Shown: positions 1 through 8,451 of the stretch, piece by piece
Position numbering within the stretch: position 1 is the first letter of the stretch
How the letters are laid out: every line of letters begins with the position of its first letter
Assembly: GCA_001897155.1 (NCBI GenBank)
Contig: MKSF01000013.1
Location: 248,001-312,000 of the forward strand
Direction: 5' to 3'
Length of the DNA: 64,000 nucleotides
DNA from: Bacteroidetes bacterium 47-18
GTDB taxonomy: Bacteria; Bacteroidota; Bacteroidia; Chitinophagales; Chitinophagaceae
The notes under the pieces: generated by a model
What the model was told of the DNA's origin: nothing
Databases searched by the model: none
The model's input: only the letters and a program-made list of their open reading frames with translations
Translations under genes and position numbers: made by a program

Positions 1-69
1 GATACCCCAACTGGAAGCAAGGCTGCCCCAGGTCTGTATAAACTTTTCTTTGGCTTCATTCAGTTTCAT
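1..69 (-). CDS. GbsR/MarR-like transcriptional regulator (N-terminal fragment)
   Basis: Only the first 23 codons are in the window; the gene runs off the left edge. The peptide starts MKLNEAKEKFIQTWGSLA and then SSWGI. This resembles the opening of the GbsR/MarR-type winged-helix regulators common in Bacteroidota, in which an N-terminal helix with a W-G-x-L-A-x-x-W-G pattern precedes the DNA-binding domain. The start is the ATG at 69. The family call rests on this short stretch and on memory of the family, so target and ligand are unknown. Confidence 0.6.
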   Translation of the reverse strand, partial: MKLNEAKEKFIQTWGSLASSWGI

Positions 70-206
70 AGCTCAAATCTACACATAATTTTTTAAACTT
101 TCAAAAAAAATTGAAAATATTTCCCGCGATACCCGCAGTTATATTGTTCACGGTCGCAGCAGCAGTATAGCAGCACCTGCCGGTCCTTGAACTGCTATAC
201 GGGTAC

Positions 207-241
207 CCATAAAAATGCCTGAGTCAATTACTCAGGCATTT
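207..241 (-). terminator. Terminator overlapping the end of the response regulator gene
   Basis: Stem AAATGCCTGAG (213-223) pairs with CTCAGGCATTT (231-241) around a 7-base loop. Read on the minus strand it is followed by TTTTTATG. The stem's first arm is the last coding codons and the stop codon lies in the loop, so coding sequence doubles as terminator. Confidence 0.8.
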
Positions 242-932
242 CAAATTTATATCCCACACCCTTTACCGTTGTAATGACGTCCAGGTTCAGCTTTTGTCTT
301 ATTTTCCGGATATGGACATCTATAGTACGGTCTCCCACTATCACATCCGTTCCCCACACCGTATTCAGTATCTCATTCCGCAGGAATACCCGGCCGGGCT
401 TGGAAGCCAGCAGGCTCAGCAGCTCAAATTCCTTCTTGGCCAGCACCAGCTCCTCGTTCTTATAATAGACCGTAAATTTTGTCCGGTTGATCTCCAGGTC
501 GCCGAAAGCGATCACCTCCTCGTCATTATCAGTGGCGGCAGGCTTCTCGGTATTGGCCCTCCTGAGCGCAGCCTTAACCCGGGTCAGCAGCAGCTCCGTT
601 TTAATGGGCTTGGCTATATAGTCGTCCGCCCCGGCCTCCAGGCCTTTGATCTCAGACGCTTCATCGCTCATAGCTGTCAGGAAAATAATAACGGTAGCGT
701 CGAAATCCGGGTTGCTTCTCAGCTCCCTGATAGCCTGCATGCCATCCTTGATGGGCATCATCATATCCAGCAATATCAGGTCGGGCTTAAAAAGCTTCGC
801 ATTTCTCACGGCCTCCACACCATCATAGGCGGACATGGTTTCAAAACCCTCCTTATTGAGATTATATTTAATAAACTCAACGATATCCTGCTCATCGTCC
901 ACTATCAGTATCTTACCTTTCGATGATTCCAT
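228..932 (-). CDS. Two-component response regulator, OmpR/PhoB type
   Basis: Cytoplasmic DNA-binding response regulator of 234 residues. An N-terminal receiver domain has the acidic pair (VDDEQD), the phospho-acceptor Asp in LILLDMMMP (about residue 56) and the conserved Lys in IAKP. It is followed by a C-terminal winged-helix domain ending in the typical RTIDVHIRKIRQKL and VKGVGYKF motifs. The frame is open to a GTG at 950, but the ATG at 932 (MESSKGKILIVDDEQ) puts the receiver domain at its normal distance from the N-terminus and is preferred. No histidine kinase gene is adjacent, so the partner and regulon are unknown. The gene stands alone between the GbsR-like fragment and the MscS gene. 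Its 3' end is part of its own terminator. Confidence 0.93.
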   Translation of the reverse strand: MESSKGKILIVDDEQDIVEFIKYNLNKEGFETMSAYDGVEAVRNAKLFKPDLILLDMMMPIKDGMQAIRELRSNPDFDATVIIFLTAMSDEASEIKGLEAGADDYIAKPIKTELLLTRVKAALRRANTEKPAATDNDEEVIAFGDLEINRTKFTVYYKNEELVLAKKEFELLSLLASKPGRVFLRNEILNTVWGTDVIVGDRTIDVHIRKIRQKLNLDVITTVKGVGYKFEMPE

Positions 933-992
933 ATTTATAAAATTTTCCACAAAACTATATAATGGTTTTGTAAACCCAGTATTATATTTTTG

Positions 993-2141
993 TTACCCGC
1001 CGTTCGTCACCTCGTTGATCTCCTCACCCTGGAGCTGGGTAGCCGTAGGATAAGGGAATCCCCTGGCATACCTGTACATGATGTCATAGATGATGTAATT
1101 GATATCTTCCTTTACCTTCCCGAAATCCACGCCCTCACTTACCTGCACAAAGTAAGCGACGGCAAAATTGACGGAAGAGTCCCCGAAATTATCCAGTTGG
1201 ATGGTAGCTGATCCCACGGTTTGCGGGTGGTCCTCTATCTTCTCTTTCAGCAGGTCGCTTACCTGCTTCAGCGTAGCCTCCGATAAGCCATACACTGCGC
1301 CCAGCTCAAATTTAACACGCCTCATACCGCGCTCTGAAAAGTTCTCCAGGTTATTATCGATCAGCTTTTTATTGGGAATGGAAACCACGGTCTTATCAAA
1401 ACTCCGTATCTGTATATGGCGGAAGCCCAGCTTTTCCACCACACCTTCCACCCCGTTCACCTTCACCCAGTCCCCGATAAGGAAAGGCTTGTCAATCATG
1501 ATCAGAATAGAGGCCAGCAGGTTCTCCAGGCTGTCCTTCAGAGCGAAGGCTACCGCAATACCGCCGATACCCAGGCCCGCCACCAAAGCGGTCACGTCCA
1601 CCTGGAAGACCGTTTTCAGGATGGTAAAGACGCTTATGGTCCATATCAGCACCTTCAGGATGTCCCTCACCAGCGGATAGACCTGCTGACGCACCTTATC
1701 TCCCCTATGTATGAAGGAATCTATCAGGATACGGGATATAAAATCCAGGATCCTGCTGAACAGCAGCGCCACATAAAAGATCAGGCAGAAATAGAATACG
1801 AGATCGATAACATCCAGCAGCGTGACATGCATACCTTCCTTACCCTTGGAGGCAGCCCTGCGGATAATGGTAAGGTCGTCAATAACAGGCGATACACGCT
1901 GGACGGCCAGGTAAAAGAAGTTGGTAACGATCAGTCCCTGGAACGGATGCAGCACCAGCTCCTGGAACAATTGCAGGTAACGCTTGTCGGCATATTTTCC
2001 CAGCAGACTGAAGATGATCTTGGAAAGGACATTGGATAAATAACGGCGGAGGGTAAACGCGGTTAATAAAAGTATGCCCGCTATAATGTAGTTCAATAAG
2101 GTGACGTCCCAGTATTTTTCAAACAAAAAATCTGTATTCAT
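993..2141 (-). CDS. MscS-family mechanosensitive ion channel
   Basis: Inner-membrane protein of 382 residues. Several hydrophobic segments in the N-terminal half lead into the pore-lining helix of the MscS family, rich in small residues (GLGIGGIAVAFALKDS, about residues 180-200). The soluble beta-domain follows, with GVEGVVEKLGFRHIQIRSFD and the VSIPNKKL motif. MscS channels open under membrane tension and release solutes after hypo-osmotic shock. The start is the ATG at 2141. The gene is longer than E. coli MscS (286 residues) because of extra N-terminal membrane helices. It is divergent from ridA with a 145-base AT-rich gap that must hold both promoters; I see no clear consensus promoter there. 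Confidence 0.93.
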   Translation of the reverse strand: MNTDFLFEKYWDVTLLNYIIAGILLLTAFTLRRYLSNVLSKIIFSLLGKYADKRYLQLFQELVLHPFQGLIVTNFFYLAVQRVSPVIDDLTIIRRAASKGKEGMHVTLLDVIDLVFYFCLIFYVALLFSRILDFISRILIDSFIHRGDKVRQQVYPLVRDILKVLIWTISVFTILKTVFQVDVTALVAGLGIGGIAVAFALKDSLENLLASILIMIDKPFLIGDWVKVNGVEGVVEKLGFRHIQIRSFDKTVVSIPNKKLIDNNLENFSERGMRRVKFELGAVYGLSEATLKQVSDLLKEKIEDHPQTVGSATIQLDNFGDSSVNFAVAYFVQVSEGVDFGKVKEDINYIIYDIMYRYARGFPYPTATQLQGEEINEVTNGG

Positions 2142-2286
2142 GGTGTTCCGCTTTGATTTTTACAAAATTTCATACAAATATGAATTAAATAATATTTTTT
2201 TTCGGATATTGTTCGATGAAAAATTAGGATTAATTTCACAGTTACACTTTTGAATAGTAATTTAGTGCCTAAATTTTCAAGCGACG

Positions 2287-2667
2287 ATGGATAAACATAT
2301 CATTAATTCAGAACAGGCTCCTGATCCTATCGGCCCGTATAATCACGCGGTCAGAACGGGCAACTTATTATTTATATCCGGACAGATACCATTTGACAAG
2401 GCCAGCGACCGGCTGATCACATCCGGGATACAGGATGAGACCCAAAAGGTAATGGAAAACCTGGAAGCCATCTTAACAGCAGCAGGCGCTACTTTCGGCA
2501 ACGTGGTGAAGGCCACCATCTTCCTGACAGATATGGGACAATTCAGCCAGGTAAACGAGGTATACGGCCGCTATTTCGCTGAAAACGCCCCCGCAAGGGA
2601 ATGCATCCAGGTAGCAGCTTTACCCAGAGGCGTTAACGTGGAAATATCCGTTATCGCCGCCCTGTAA
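2287..2667 (+). CDS. ridA: RidA family enamine/imine deaminase
   Basis: Protein of 126 residues matching the YjgF/YER057c/UK114 (RidA) family over its whole length: AIGPYN-like motif (PDPIGPYNHAV), GNLLFISGQIP, the NLEAILTAAGA helix, VVKATIFLTDM and the C-terminal PARECIQVAALPRGVNVEI segment with the conserved substrate-binding Arg. RidA hydrolyses reactive 2-aminoacrylate and related imines made by PLP enzymes, protecting other enzymes from damage. The protein is a cytoplasmic homotrimer in known cases. It is followed 44 bases later by an exported protein of unknown function, probably an independent gene. Confidence 0.95.
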   Translation: MDKHIINSEQAPDPIGPYNHAVRTGNLLFISGQIPFDKASDRLITSGIQDETQKVMENLEAILTAAGATFGNVVKATIFLTDMGQFSQVNEVYGRYFAENAPARECIQVAALPRGVNVEISVIAAL

Positions 2668-2711
2668 TTTTCAACTGACAAACAGGACAAACACCATTCA
2701 AACTTCTTTGT

Positions 2712-3548
2712 ATGAAAAACACCTTACTTAAAATTACAGCTATTGCTTTACTGAGCCTCCTGGCCGGTGAGACCCAGGCACAGTTCAATAGCCTGTACTA
2801 CAACAATAACAGGAAACGCCCTACTTTAAGACTCAGGATGCTGCAGCGTATGGATATCGGCTTTCATGCCGGCTTCGGCAAAGCCTTCTTTGATCAGAAG
2901 ATAAGCATGATGCGCCCCTGGTGGGATGAGAATTCTCAATCCAATGTTGATGTGGTGTTCAGTGAAGAAAATACTTTCAGGCTGAAAGGCTCCAGCTTCG
3001 GCGGCAATATAGGCTTCTACCTTCCCGTAGGATATGTTGCCAGGTTCACGCGCTTTGCGCTCAACGTGGAAGCTTATGTAACCTCTTCCAGCTACGAAAT
3101 ACAGGACTTCAAACTGTTCGGTACCCCCACAGGCGCACCGCTGGGTAATATCACCTGCTTAAGCATTGCCGTTCCGATAGGCTTTGATATCAAATGGGGT
3201 GGCCAGTCTACCCTGAGCAGGCATAGCTGGGCCTCCACAGGCATAGGCGGCGGTATAGCGCCCACTTATTATATGGTCACGCCCGCCACTACAGGTCCGA
3301 ATGCCAAGGAGCTCGCCGTAAGGCCGTATGTAAAGGCGGAATTCGGCTTCCTGACGGGTATCTTCTGGAAAGTGAAAGGCATGGTCTTCTTCAATAAAGT
3401 GACACCGGGACACTGGGTAACCGGCAACCCGGAAGCGGTAACAACGGCCGAACCTTACGTGGACCAGACCATGAGACTGAACAGGTTTACCTACAGCCTC
3501 GCGTTAAGCTTCAATATCGGCTCGCTCAAATGGAGCAGGGACTGGTAA
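2712..3548 (+). CDS. Predicted outer-membrane beta-barrel protein
   Basis: A 278-residue protein with a clear Sec signal peptide (MKNTLLKITAIALLSLLAG, cleavage after TQA). The remainder alternates polar and aromatic/hydrophobic residues, is rich in Gly, Tyr and Phe, and ends in strand-like segments (RFTYSLALSFNIGSL), as expected for a small outer-membrane beta-barrel of the kind common in Bacteroidota. No enzymatic motif is visible and no named family was recognised. It lies between ridA and a TIGR02117-type gene, so context does not suggest a job. Confidence 0.7.
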   Translation: MKNTLLKITAIALLSLLAGETQAQFNSLYYNNNRKRPTLRLRMLQRMDIGFHAGFGKAFFDQKISMMRPWWDENSQSNVDVVFSEENTFRLKGSSFGGNIGFYLPVGYVARFTRFALNVEAYVTSSSYEIQDFKLFGTPTGAPLGNITCLSIAVPIGFDIKWGGQSTLSRHSWASTGIGGGIAPTYYMVTPATTGPNAKELAVRPYVKAEFGFLTGIFWKVKGMVFFNKVTPGHWVTGNPEAVTTAEPYVDQTMRLNRFTYSLALSFNIGSLKWSRDW

Positions 3549-3630
3549 CAGCATATTATACAGATAGATGGTAAGCGGCAGGAAATTTTCTGTCGCTTTT
3601 TCTTTATATTCACATCATATTTCCACGATA

Positions 3631-4305
3631 ATGAAGCGGGCGCTGCTGTACATACAAAATATCATCTTTGGCATTATCCTTTTCCTCACCCTGGTACTGT
3701 GCGCAGAATGGATATGCTCCAGGATCACCGTACGCACCCTGCAGCCCGGGGGCGATATCACCGTGTACCTGCTGTCCAACGGCGCTCACACCGATATCGT
3801 GCTCCCGGTACGTAACCATATTATAGACTGGGACACCGTTTTCTCATCGGGGAATACGCTGGCGCGGGACACAACCCTTCCCTACCTGGGCATCGGCTGG
3901 GGCGATAAGGGATTTTACCTGGAAACACCCACCTGGTCGGACCTTACGGTATCCACAGCCTTTCACGCGATGACGGGATTGAGCAGCAGCGCTCTTCATT
4001 GCACCTATATGACCCGGCCGCAGCCGGGCGTAAGATGCGCGGCCACGCAGATCAATGCAGAACAATACCGGCAATTGATCGTTTTCATCAGGCAAACGGC
4101 CAGGGGATCCTCACCGCATGCAATACCCCTCCTGATCAGGACCAGTGCGGTGTACGGACGCCATGACGCATTCTATGAAGCCCATGGCAGCTACCATCTT
4201 TTCAATACCTGCAATACCTGGACGAACAGAGCGCTGAAAAAAGCCGGCATGAAGGCCGCGGTATGGCTGTTATTTGAAAAGCAACTGATTGATATATATA
4301 AATAA
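3631..4305 (+). CDS. TIGR02117 (DUF2459) family protein
   Basis: A 224-residue protein counted from the ATG at 3631 (MKRALLYIQN); the frame is open further upstream to 3568, but the 3631 start gives a clean N-terminal membrane anchor (IIFGIILFLTLVLCAEWI). The soluble part carries the family hallmarks: YLLSNGAHTDIVLPV, a WGDKGFYLETPTW segment and the C-terminal YHLFNTCNTWTNRALKKAG motif with Cys and His. The family is of unknown function and is seen in many Proteobacteria and Bacteroidota. The Asn-Thr-Cys-Asn-Thr-Trp motif suggests a possible NlpC/P60-like thiol hydrolase fold, which is inference. The next gene begins 7 bases after the stop. Confidence 0.8.
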   Translation: MKRALLYIQNIIFGIILFLTLVLCAEWICSRITVRTLQPGGDITVYLLSNGAHTDIVLPVRNHIIDWDTVFSSGNTLARDTTLPYLGIGWGDKGFYLETPTWSDLTVSTAFHAMTGLSSSALHCTYMTRPQPGVRCAATQINAEQYRQLIVFIRQTARGSSPHAIPLLIRTSAVYGRHDAFYEAHGSYHLFNTCNTWTNRALKKAGMKAAVWLLFEKQLIDIYK

Positions 4306-4312
4306 CCTACTT

Positions 4313-4705
4313 ATGGCATTTGTAACAGGAATACTGGAGCGGGAGCAGTACACGACCGTGCTGAACAGCAGGCAGCACCGCATAGTGAGTGACGAACCGG
4401 AAAAGCTGGGCGGAAAAGACGCAGGTATGAGCCCTACCGAGCTGCTGGCAGCATCCCTTGCGTCCTGTACCTGCATCACGATGAAAATGTATGCCGACCG
4501 TAAAGGCTGGTCGCTACAGCAACTGAGAACAGAGGTGCATGTGCATCTGGATATCAGGACCGGGGACTGCAACATTGAGAAAACGGTATATATAGAAGGT
4601 ACGCTTACCCCGGAGGACAAAGCAAGGCTTTTCAAGATAGCGGGCGCCTGCCCCGTGCATAAACTACTGGCCAAAACATCCGATATTACCAGCACATTAG
4701 GGTAA
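4313..4705 (+). CDS. OsmC/Ohr family peroxiredoxin-like protein
   Basis: A 130-residue protein from the ATG at 4313. It shows the OsmC/Ohr pattern: GGKDAGMSPTELLAASLASCTCITMKM with the first (peroxidatic) Cys on the central helix, and KIAGACPVHKLLAKT with the second Cys. These proteins reduce organic hydroperoxides with the two Cys residues, using lipoyl or other thiol donors. It starts 7 bases after the TIGR02117 gene and ends 10 bases before the next membrane protein, so an operon from 3631 to murF is likely. A TAATTTTG sequence spanning its stop codon (4703-4710) matches the phylum's -7 box and could start a second transcript. Confidence 0.9.
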   Translation: MAFVTGILEREQYTTVLNSRQHRIVSDEPEKLGGKDAGMSPTELLAASLASCTCITMKMYADRKGWSLQQLRTEVHVHLDIRTGDCNIEKTVYIEGTLTPEDKARLFKIAGACPVHKLLAKTSDITSTLG

Positions 4706-4715
4706 TTTTGCAAAC

Positions 4716-5228
4716 ATGAAACCATCGTTATCGCATACCTTTTTAGTATGGCTGCTGCTCTGTACTGTTACAAAGGCGCTCTATCACAGCGATGCAGGAC
4801 TGCTGTTCATACCGCTGGCCACCCTTTTATGCGTGATCGCCCTGTGGTACAGGCCGGCCGGCAAAAGGCGGGTGCGGTTGCTGATACCCCTGTTCGGCGG
4901 CTATGTACTGATAGCCTGCCTGGCAGGCATCTATGTCCTCTCGGAAGCTTATATACCCTTTAACCTGTTGTTCCAGGCATTAGGCCTGCTGAGCATTACC
5001 GGTGTGCTGGCATTGTTCAGCCCCGCATTGGGATATTCGCTGAAGCAGCCTGCATATTACACCAGCTTCGCCGTATTCCTGGTGCTGTCAGGTATTACGG
5101 AAGCCCTGCATGCACTGCCGCCGGTGCGAAAGGTCTTACCTTATTTTTATATACTCATCTGCCTCTGGCAGCTCAGCATTTTTATTTACATCCACCTGCT
5201 TACCAGGCGGCAACAGCATACGATATGA
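4716..5228 (+). CDS. Integral membrane protein of unknown function
   Basis: A 170-residue protein made almost entirely of hydrophobic segments; I count about six possible membrane helices. It resembles the short membrane proteins of the YhhN/lysoplasmalogenase kind in size and layout, but I cannot name a diagnostic motif. Its last four bases, ATGA, also form the start of the glycosyltransferase gene, which implies translational coupling, so it may act in the same envelope process as the glycosyltransferase and MurF. Confidence 0.75.
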   Translation: MKPSLSHTFLVWLLLCTVTKALYHSDAGLLFIPLATLLCVIALWYRPAGKRRVRLLIPLFGGYVLIACLAGIYVLSEAYIPFNLLFQALGLLSITGVLALFSPALGYSLKQPAYYTSFAVFLVLSGITEALHALPPVRKVLPYFYILICLWQLSIFIYIHLLTRRQQHTI

Positions 5229-6334
5229 CAATAGGTTTCGACGCCAAAAGAGCATTTCTGAATAACACGGGACTGGGCAATTACAGCAGGACGGTCATAC
5301 AGTCCATGTGCGAGCATTTCCCGGAGCACCATTATTATGCCTTCACGCCCAGGACCGGGCCCGGTGTCTACGCCGAGCAACTGCTCCGTTATGAGCATAT
5401 AGAGCTGATCACCGCCCCTCCCCTGATGCCCAAAAGCCTCTGGCGGAGCTGGGGCATTGTCAATACCATACAGGAAAAAGACCTGGAAGTGTATCATGGC
5501 CTGAGCAATGAGCTGCCTTTTAATGCCGGGCGGATGTCCTGCAAAAAGGTAGTTACCATTCACGACCTGATCTTTGAAAGCCATCCCGGGCTGTACAAGC
5601 CCATTGACAGGAAGATCTATCATTACAAATTCAAAAACGCCTGTATCCATGCCGACAGCGTGATTGCCATCAGCGCCTACACCAAGAACGAGATCGTGAA
5701 CAGGTATGGCATACCGGAAGCGAAGATACAGGTAGTGTACCAGGATGCCGCCCCGATATTCAAGCAGGAGTATGCACAGCACCAGCTGGATTATATCCGG
5801 GAAAAGTACCGGCTGCCCGATACATTTATTCTGCAGGTGGGCACCCTGGAGAAAAGGAAGAACGCCGCGGTGACCATCAACGCCCTCCCGCATCTGCGGC
5901 ACAAAGTGCCCCTGGTGCTGGTAGGCCGCGCTACCGAATACAGGCAGGAGCTGGATGCCCTTATGGACCGGCAGGGACTCGGCAGGGAAGTATTGTTCCT
6001 GGAAGATGTCAGCTATTACGACCTGCCGCTCATCTACCGGCAGGCTACGGTCTTTGTATACCCCTCCCGTATCGAGGGCTTCGGCATCCCGGTGCTGGAA
6101 GGACTGTACAGCGGCGTGCCCGTTATAGCAGCCACCGGGTCCTGCCTGGAAGAAGCGGGAGGCAGTGAAACCCTCTATTTTGACCCGGACGATCCCGTGG
6201 CGCTGGCGGGACATATAGACCGGGTCACCGGCGGTGATTTCAGGGTCAATAAAACCAGGCTCCTGCAGCACTTATCTCAGTTTGAACCATTACATTTGTC
6301 ACAGCAATTAATGACCATTTATCAAGCGACCTAA
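5225..6334 (+). CDS. Glycosyltransferase, GT4 / group 1 family
   Basis: A 369-residue GT-B fold glycosyltransferase. The N-terminal half has TIGFDAKRAFLNNTGLGNYSR and the acceptor-side motif KVVTIHDLIFESHP. The C-terminal nucleotide-sugar domain has ILQVGTLEKRKN and the E-x7-E type motif in PSRIEGFGIPVLEGLYSG followed by PVIAATGSCLEEAGG. Such enzymes transfer a sugar from an NDP-sugar with retention of configuration, usually into polysaccharide or glycolipid. The gene starts within the upstream gene (ATGA overlap at 5225) and ends 1 base before murF, so it is co-expressed with cell-wall synthesis. The acceptor is unknown. Confidence 0.93.
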   Translation: MTIGFDAKRAFLNNTGLGNYSRTVIQSMCEHFPEHHYYAFTPRTGPGVYAEQLLRYEHIELITAPPLMPKSLWRSWGIVNTIQEKDLEVYHGLSNELPFNAGRMSCKKVVTIHDLIFESHPGLYKPIDRKIYHYKFKNACIHADSVIAISAYTKNEIVNRYGIPEAKIQVVYQDAAPIFKQEYAQHQLDYIREKYRLPDTFILQVGTLEKRKNAAVTINALPHLRHKVPLVLVGRATEYRQELDALMDRQGLGREVLFLEDVSYYDLPLIYRQATVFVYPSRIEGFGIPVLEGLYSGVPVIAATGSCLEEAGGSETLYFDPDDPVALAGHIDRVTGGDFRVNKTRLLQHLSQFEPLHLSQQLMTIYQAT

Positions 6335-6335
6335 T

Positions 6336-7622
6336 ATGACCATAGAAGCCTTATATCAGATATACCTGAAATATCCGCGCATCAGCACCGATACCCGTAA
6401 GATCCAGCCGGGCGATATTTATGTGGCCCTGAAAGGCGAGCATTTCAACGGTAACCAGTTCGCTCACCAGGCGCTGGCGCTGGGCGCCGCTTACTGCATC
6501 GTGGATGAAAGCCACGGCGAGCCGCATCCGCATATTATCCGGGTAGCGGACAGCCTGGGAACATTGCAGTCCCTGGCCGGCTATCACCGGCAGCAGCTGT
6601 CCATACCCGTCATAGGCATCACGGGATCTAACGGGAAAACAACTACCAAAGAACTCATGGCCGCCGTGCTGCGTGCCCAGTACAGGACCACCGCTACCGA
6701 AGGCAACCTCAACAATCATATAGGCGTTCCCCTTACCCTGCTGAGCATCACTCCCGATACTGAAATAGCCATAGTGGAAATGGGCGCCAATCATGCAGGC
6801 GAGATCGCCGGTTACTGCCGGTATGCCCGCCCCGATTTTGCGCTCATCAATAATTGCGGCAAGGCCCACCTGGAAGGCTTTGGCAGCATAGAAGGCGTAC
6901 GGCGGGCCAAAGGAGAGCTGTACGACTTTATCCGTGAGCATGACGGGACCATCTTTATCAATAATGACCTGGATTACCTGCAGGATATGGCACGCGGCAT
7001 TACCCGGAGGTTCAGTTACGGCCAGAGCAATGCCGACATCATAGGCAGGGATGTCAGTGACACTCCCCTGCTGAAAGTAGCGGTGCTGAACCATATGCTG
7101 GAATCTGAGATCAGGACCCGGCTTACGGGGTCGTATAACCTGCCCAATGTACTGGCGGCTATCGCCGTGGGTATCTATTTCAAGATACCCATTGAAGCCA
7201 TCAGGGAAGCGCTGGAAGCCTATGTGCCGGGCAACAGCAGGTCTCAATGGATAAAGACGGGCAGAAATGAGCTGATCCTGGATGCCTATAATGCCAATCC
7301 TTCCAGTATGGAAGCGGCTATCAGGAATTTTGCCGCTATACCTGCTCCCTCCAAGATATTATTATTGGGCAGTATGAAAGAAGTAGGTAATTACAGCACT
7401 GCCGAGCACCAGAAAGTAGTGGACCTGTGCAGGGAGCTGGGGCTGAAGCAGGTGTTCCTTGTAGGCAGCGAATTTGCCGCAGCCGATATGAAAGGTTATC
7501 CATGGTTTACGGACAGCCTTTCCTTAAAGACTTATATACAATCCCAGCAATGGCGCCAGCAACTGATACTGATCAAGGGCTCCCGGGGTTCCAGGATGGA
7601 AGTCGTAACAGAAGCCCTGTAA
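6336..7622 (+). CDS. murF: UDP-N-acetylmuramoyl-tripeptide-D-alanyl-D-alanine ligase
   Basis: A 428-residue cytoplasmic Mur ligase. It adds D-Ala-D-Ala to the UDP-MurNAc-tripeptide, the last cytoplasmic step of the peptidoglycan precursor. The N-terminal domain has STDTRKIQPGDIYVALKGE. The ATP-binding P-loop is GITGSNGKTTTKE (about residues 94-106), followed by GNLNNHIGVPLTLL and EMGANHAGEI. The C-terminal domain has ILDAYNANPSSMEAAI, a MurF signature. It is the last gene of a same-strand run beginning around 3631 and is followed by a strong bidirectional terminator. It lies apart from the main dcw cluster, as is common for murF in Chitinophagaceae. Confidence 0.96.
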   Translation: MTIEALYQIYLKYPRISTDTRKIQPGDIYVALKGEHFNGNQFAHQALALGAAYCIVDESHGEPHPHIIRVADSLGTLQSLAGYHRQQLSIPVIGITGSNGKTTTKELMAAVLRAQYRTTATEGNLNNHIGVPLTLLSITPDTEIAIVEMGANHAGEIAGYCRYARPDFALINNCGKAHLEGFGSIEGVRRAKGELYDFIREHDGTIFINNDLDYLQDMARGITRRFSYGQSNADIIGRDVSDTPLLKVAVLNHMLESEIRTRLTGSYNLPNVLAAIAVGIYFKIPIEAIREALEAYVPGNSRSQWIKTGRNELILDAYNANPSSMEAAIRNFAAIPAPSKILLLGSMKEVGNYSTAEHQKVVDLCRELGLKQVFLVGSEFAAADMKGYPWFTDSLSLKTYIQSQQWRQQLILIKGSRGSRMEVVTEAL

Positions 7623-7643
7623 TATCCGCACCACAATAACAGC

Positions 7644-7677
7644 AAAACGCTGCAGGCAATTATGCCTGCAGCGTTTT
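7644..7677. terminator. Bidirectional terminator between murF and lysE
   Basis: Perfect 15-bp stem, AAAACGCTGCAGGCA (7644-7658) against its complement (7663-7677), with an ATTA loop. The ends are A-rich on the left and T-rich on the right, so it can stop transcription from murF and from the opposite side. Confidence 0.88.
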
Positions 7678-7734
7678 ATTATAACCCATCATTCACTTTC
7701 TTTTTCCCTGCCGTAATGATCTATATAAAGGCAT

Positions 7735-8382
7735 TTAATGGGTATTAATGTTGATCCCGAAATACACTTTCAGCAGCAGGCCTACTCCCAGGCCTAATAT
7801 AATGAGTGAAGATATCTTATTGAGATACATTATCTTGCGGAGCGTCAGGTGACGCCTTATCTTATCAGCCAGCAGTACTTTCAGGAAATCTATCAGCAGG
7901 ACCAGCCCGAGACAGGATCCGAACAGCACCAGCCTGACATCCCAGGGTTCACCCGTAACAATGGTAGCGGTAGTGACCCAGTAAATGATAACACCGGGAT
8001 TGAGCGTATTCATCATAAACCCGCTCAGGCCTATTTTCAGGTAGGTCGTACCGCTTATCTGCAGCTCCTGGATATTCCGTGGCGGCTTTTTTGGCTTATA
8101 TCTTTTAAGCACACCATACAATCCCATGGCCACGAAAAGCGCCCCCCCGATATATCCTACTTCCCGCTGGTGGTCGTTCAGGAACGACAGCCACCCGGAG
8201 GCCATATTGGCCAGTGTCACGTATATGATATCGCTCAGCGAAACACCCAGCACAAAAGCTATGCCTGCCTTATAGCTGTGGTGCATACTGTAGCGGATGA
8301 CAGCAAACAGGGTAGGCCCGACGGATATGGCTATAAACAGCCCGATGACAACACCCTGTATGATGGCACTTGTATAGCTCAT
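7735..8382 (-). CDS. LysE/RhtB family amino-acid exporter
   Basis: A 215-residue inner-membrane protein with six predicted helices. The LysE signature opens the protein: GVVIGLFIAISVGPTLFAVIRYSM, and GIAFVLGVSLSDIIYV follows. The second half starts at about residue 115 with the usual GFMMNTLNPGVIIYW repeat of the motif. LysE-type carriers export basic or hydroxy/hydrophobic amino acids or related small molecules; the substrate cannot be read from sequence. It is transcribed away from the prfC gene start, 69 bases downstream of prfC's stop... both genes are on the minus strand and prfC lies upstream, so read-through from prfC is possible. Confidence 0.92.
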   Translation of the reverse strand: MSYTSAIIQGVVIGLFIAISVGPTLFAVIRYSMHHSYKAGIAFVLGVSLSDIIYVTLANMASGWLSFLNDHQREVGYIGGALFVAMGLYGVLKRYKPKKPPRNIQELQISGTTYLKIGLSGFMMNTLNPGVIIYWVTTATIVTGEPWDVRLVLFGSCLGLVLLIDFLKVLLADKIRRHLTLRKIMYLNKISSLIILGLGVGLLLKVYFGININTH

Positions 8383-8451
8383 GCTCTATTAATTTTATGG
8401 ATACAGTGCAGTACCAGACTTAAAATTCCCTGTTCAGGTTCGGTCATAATA

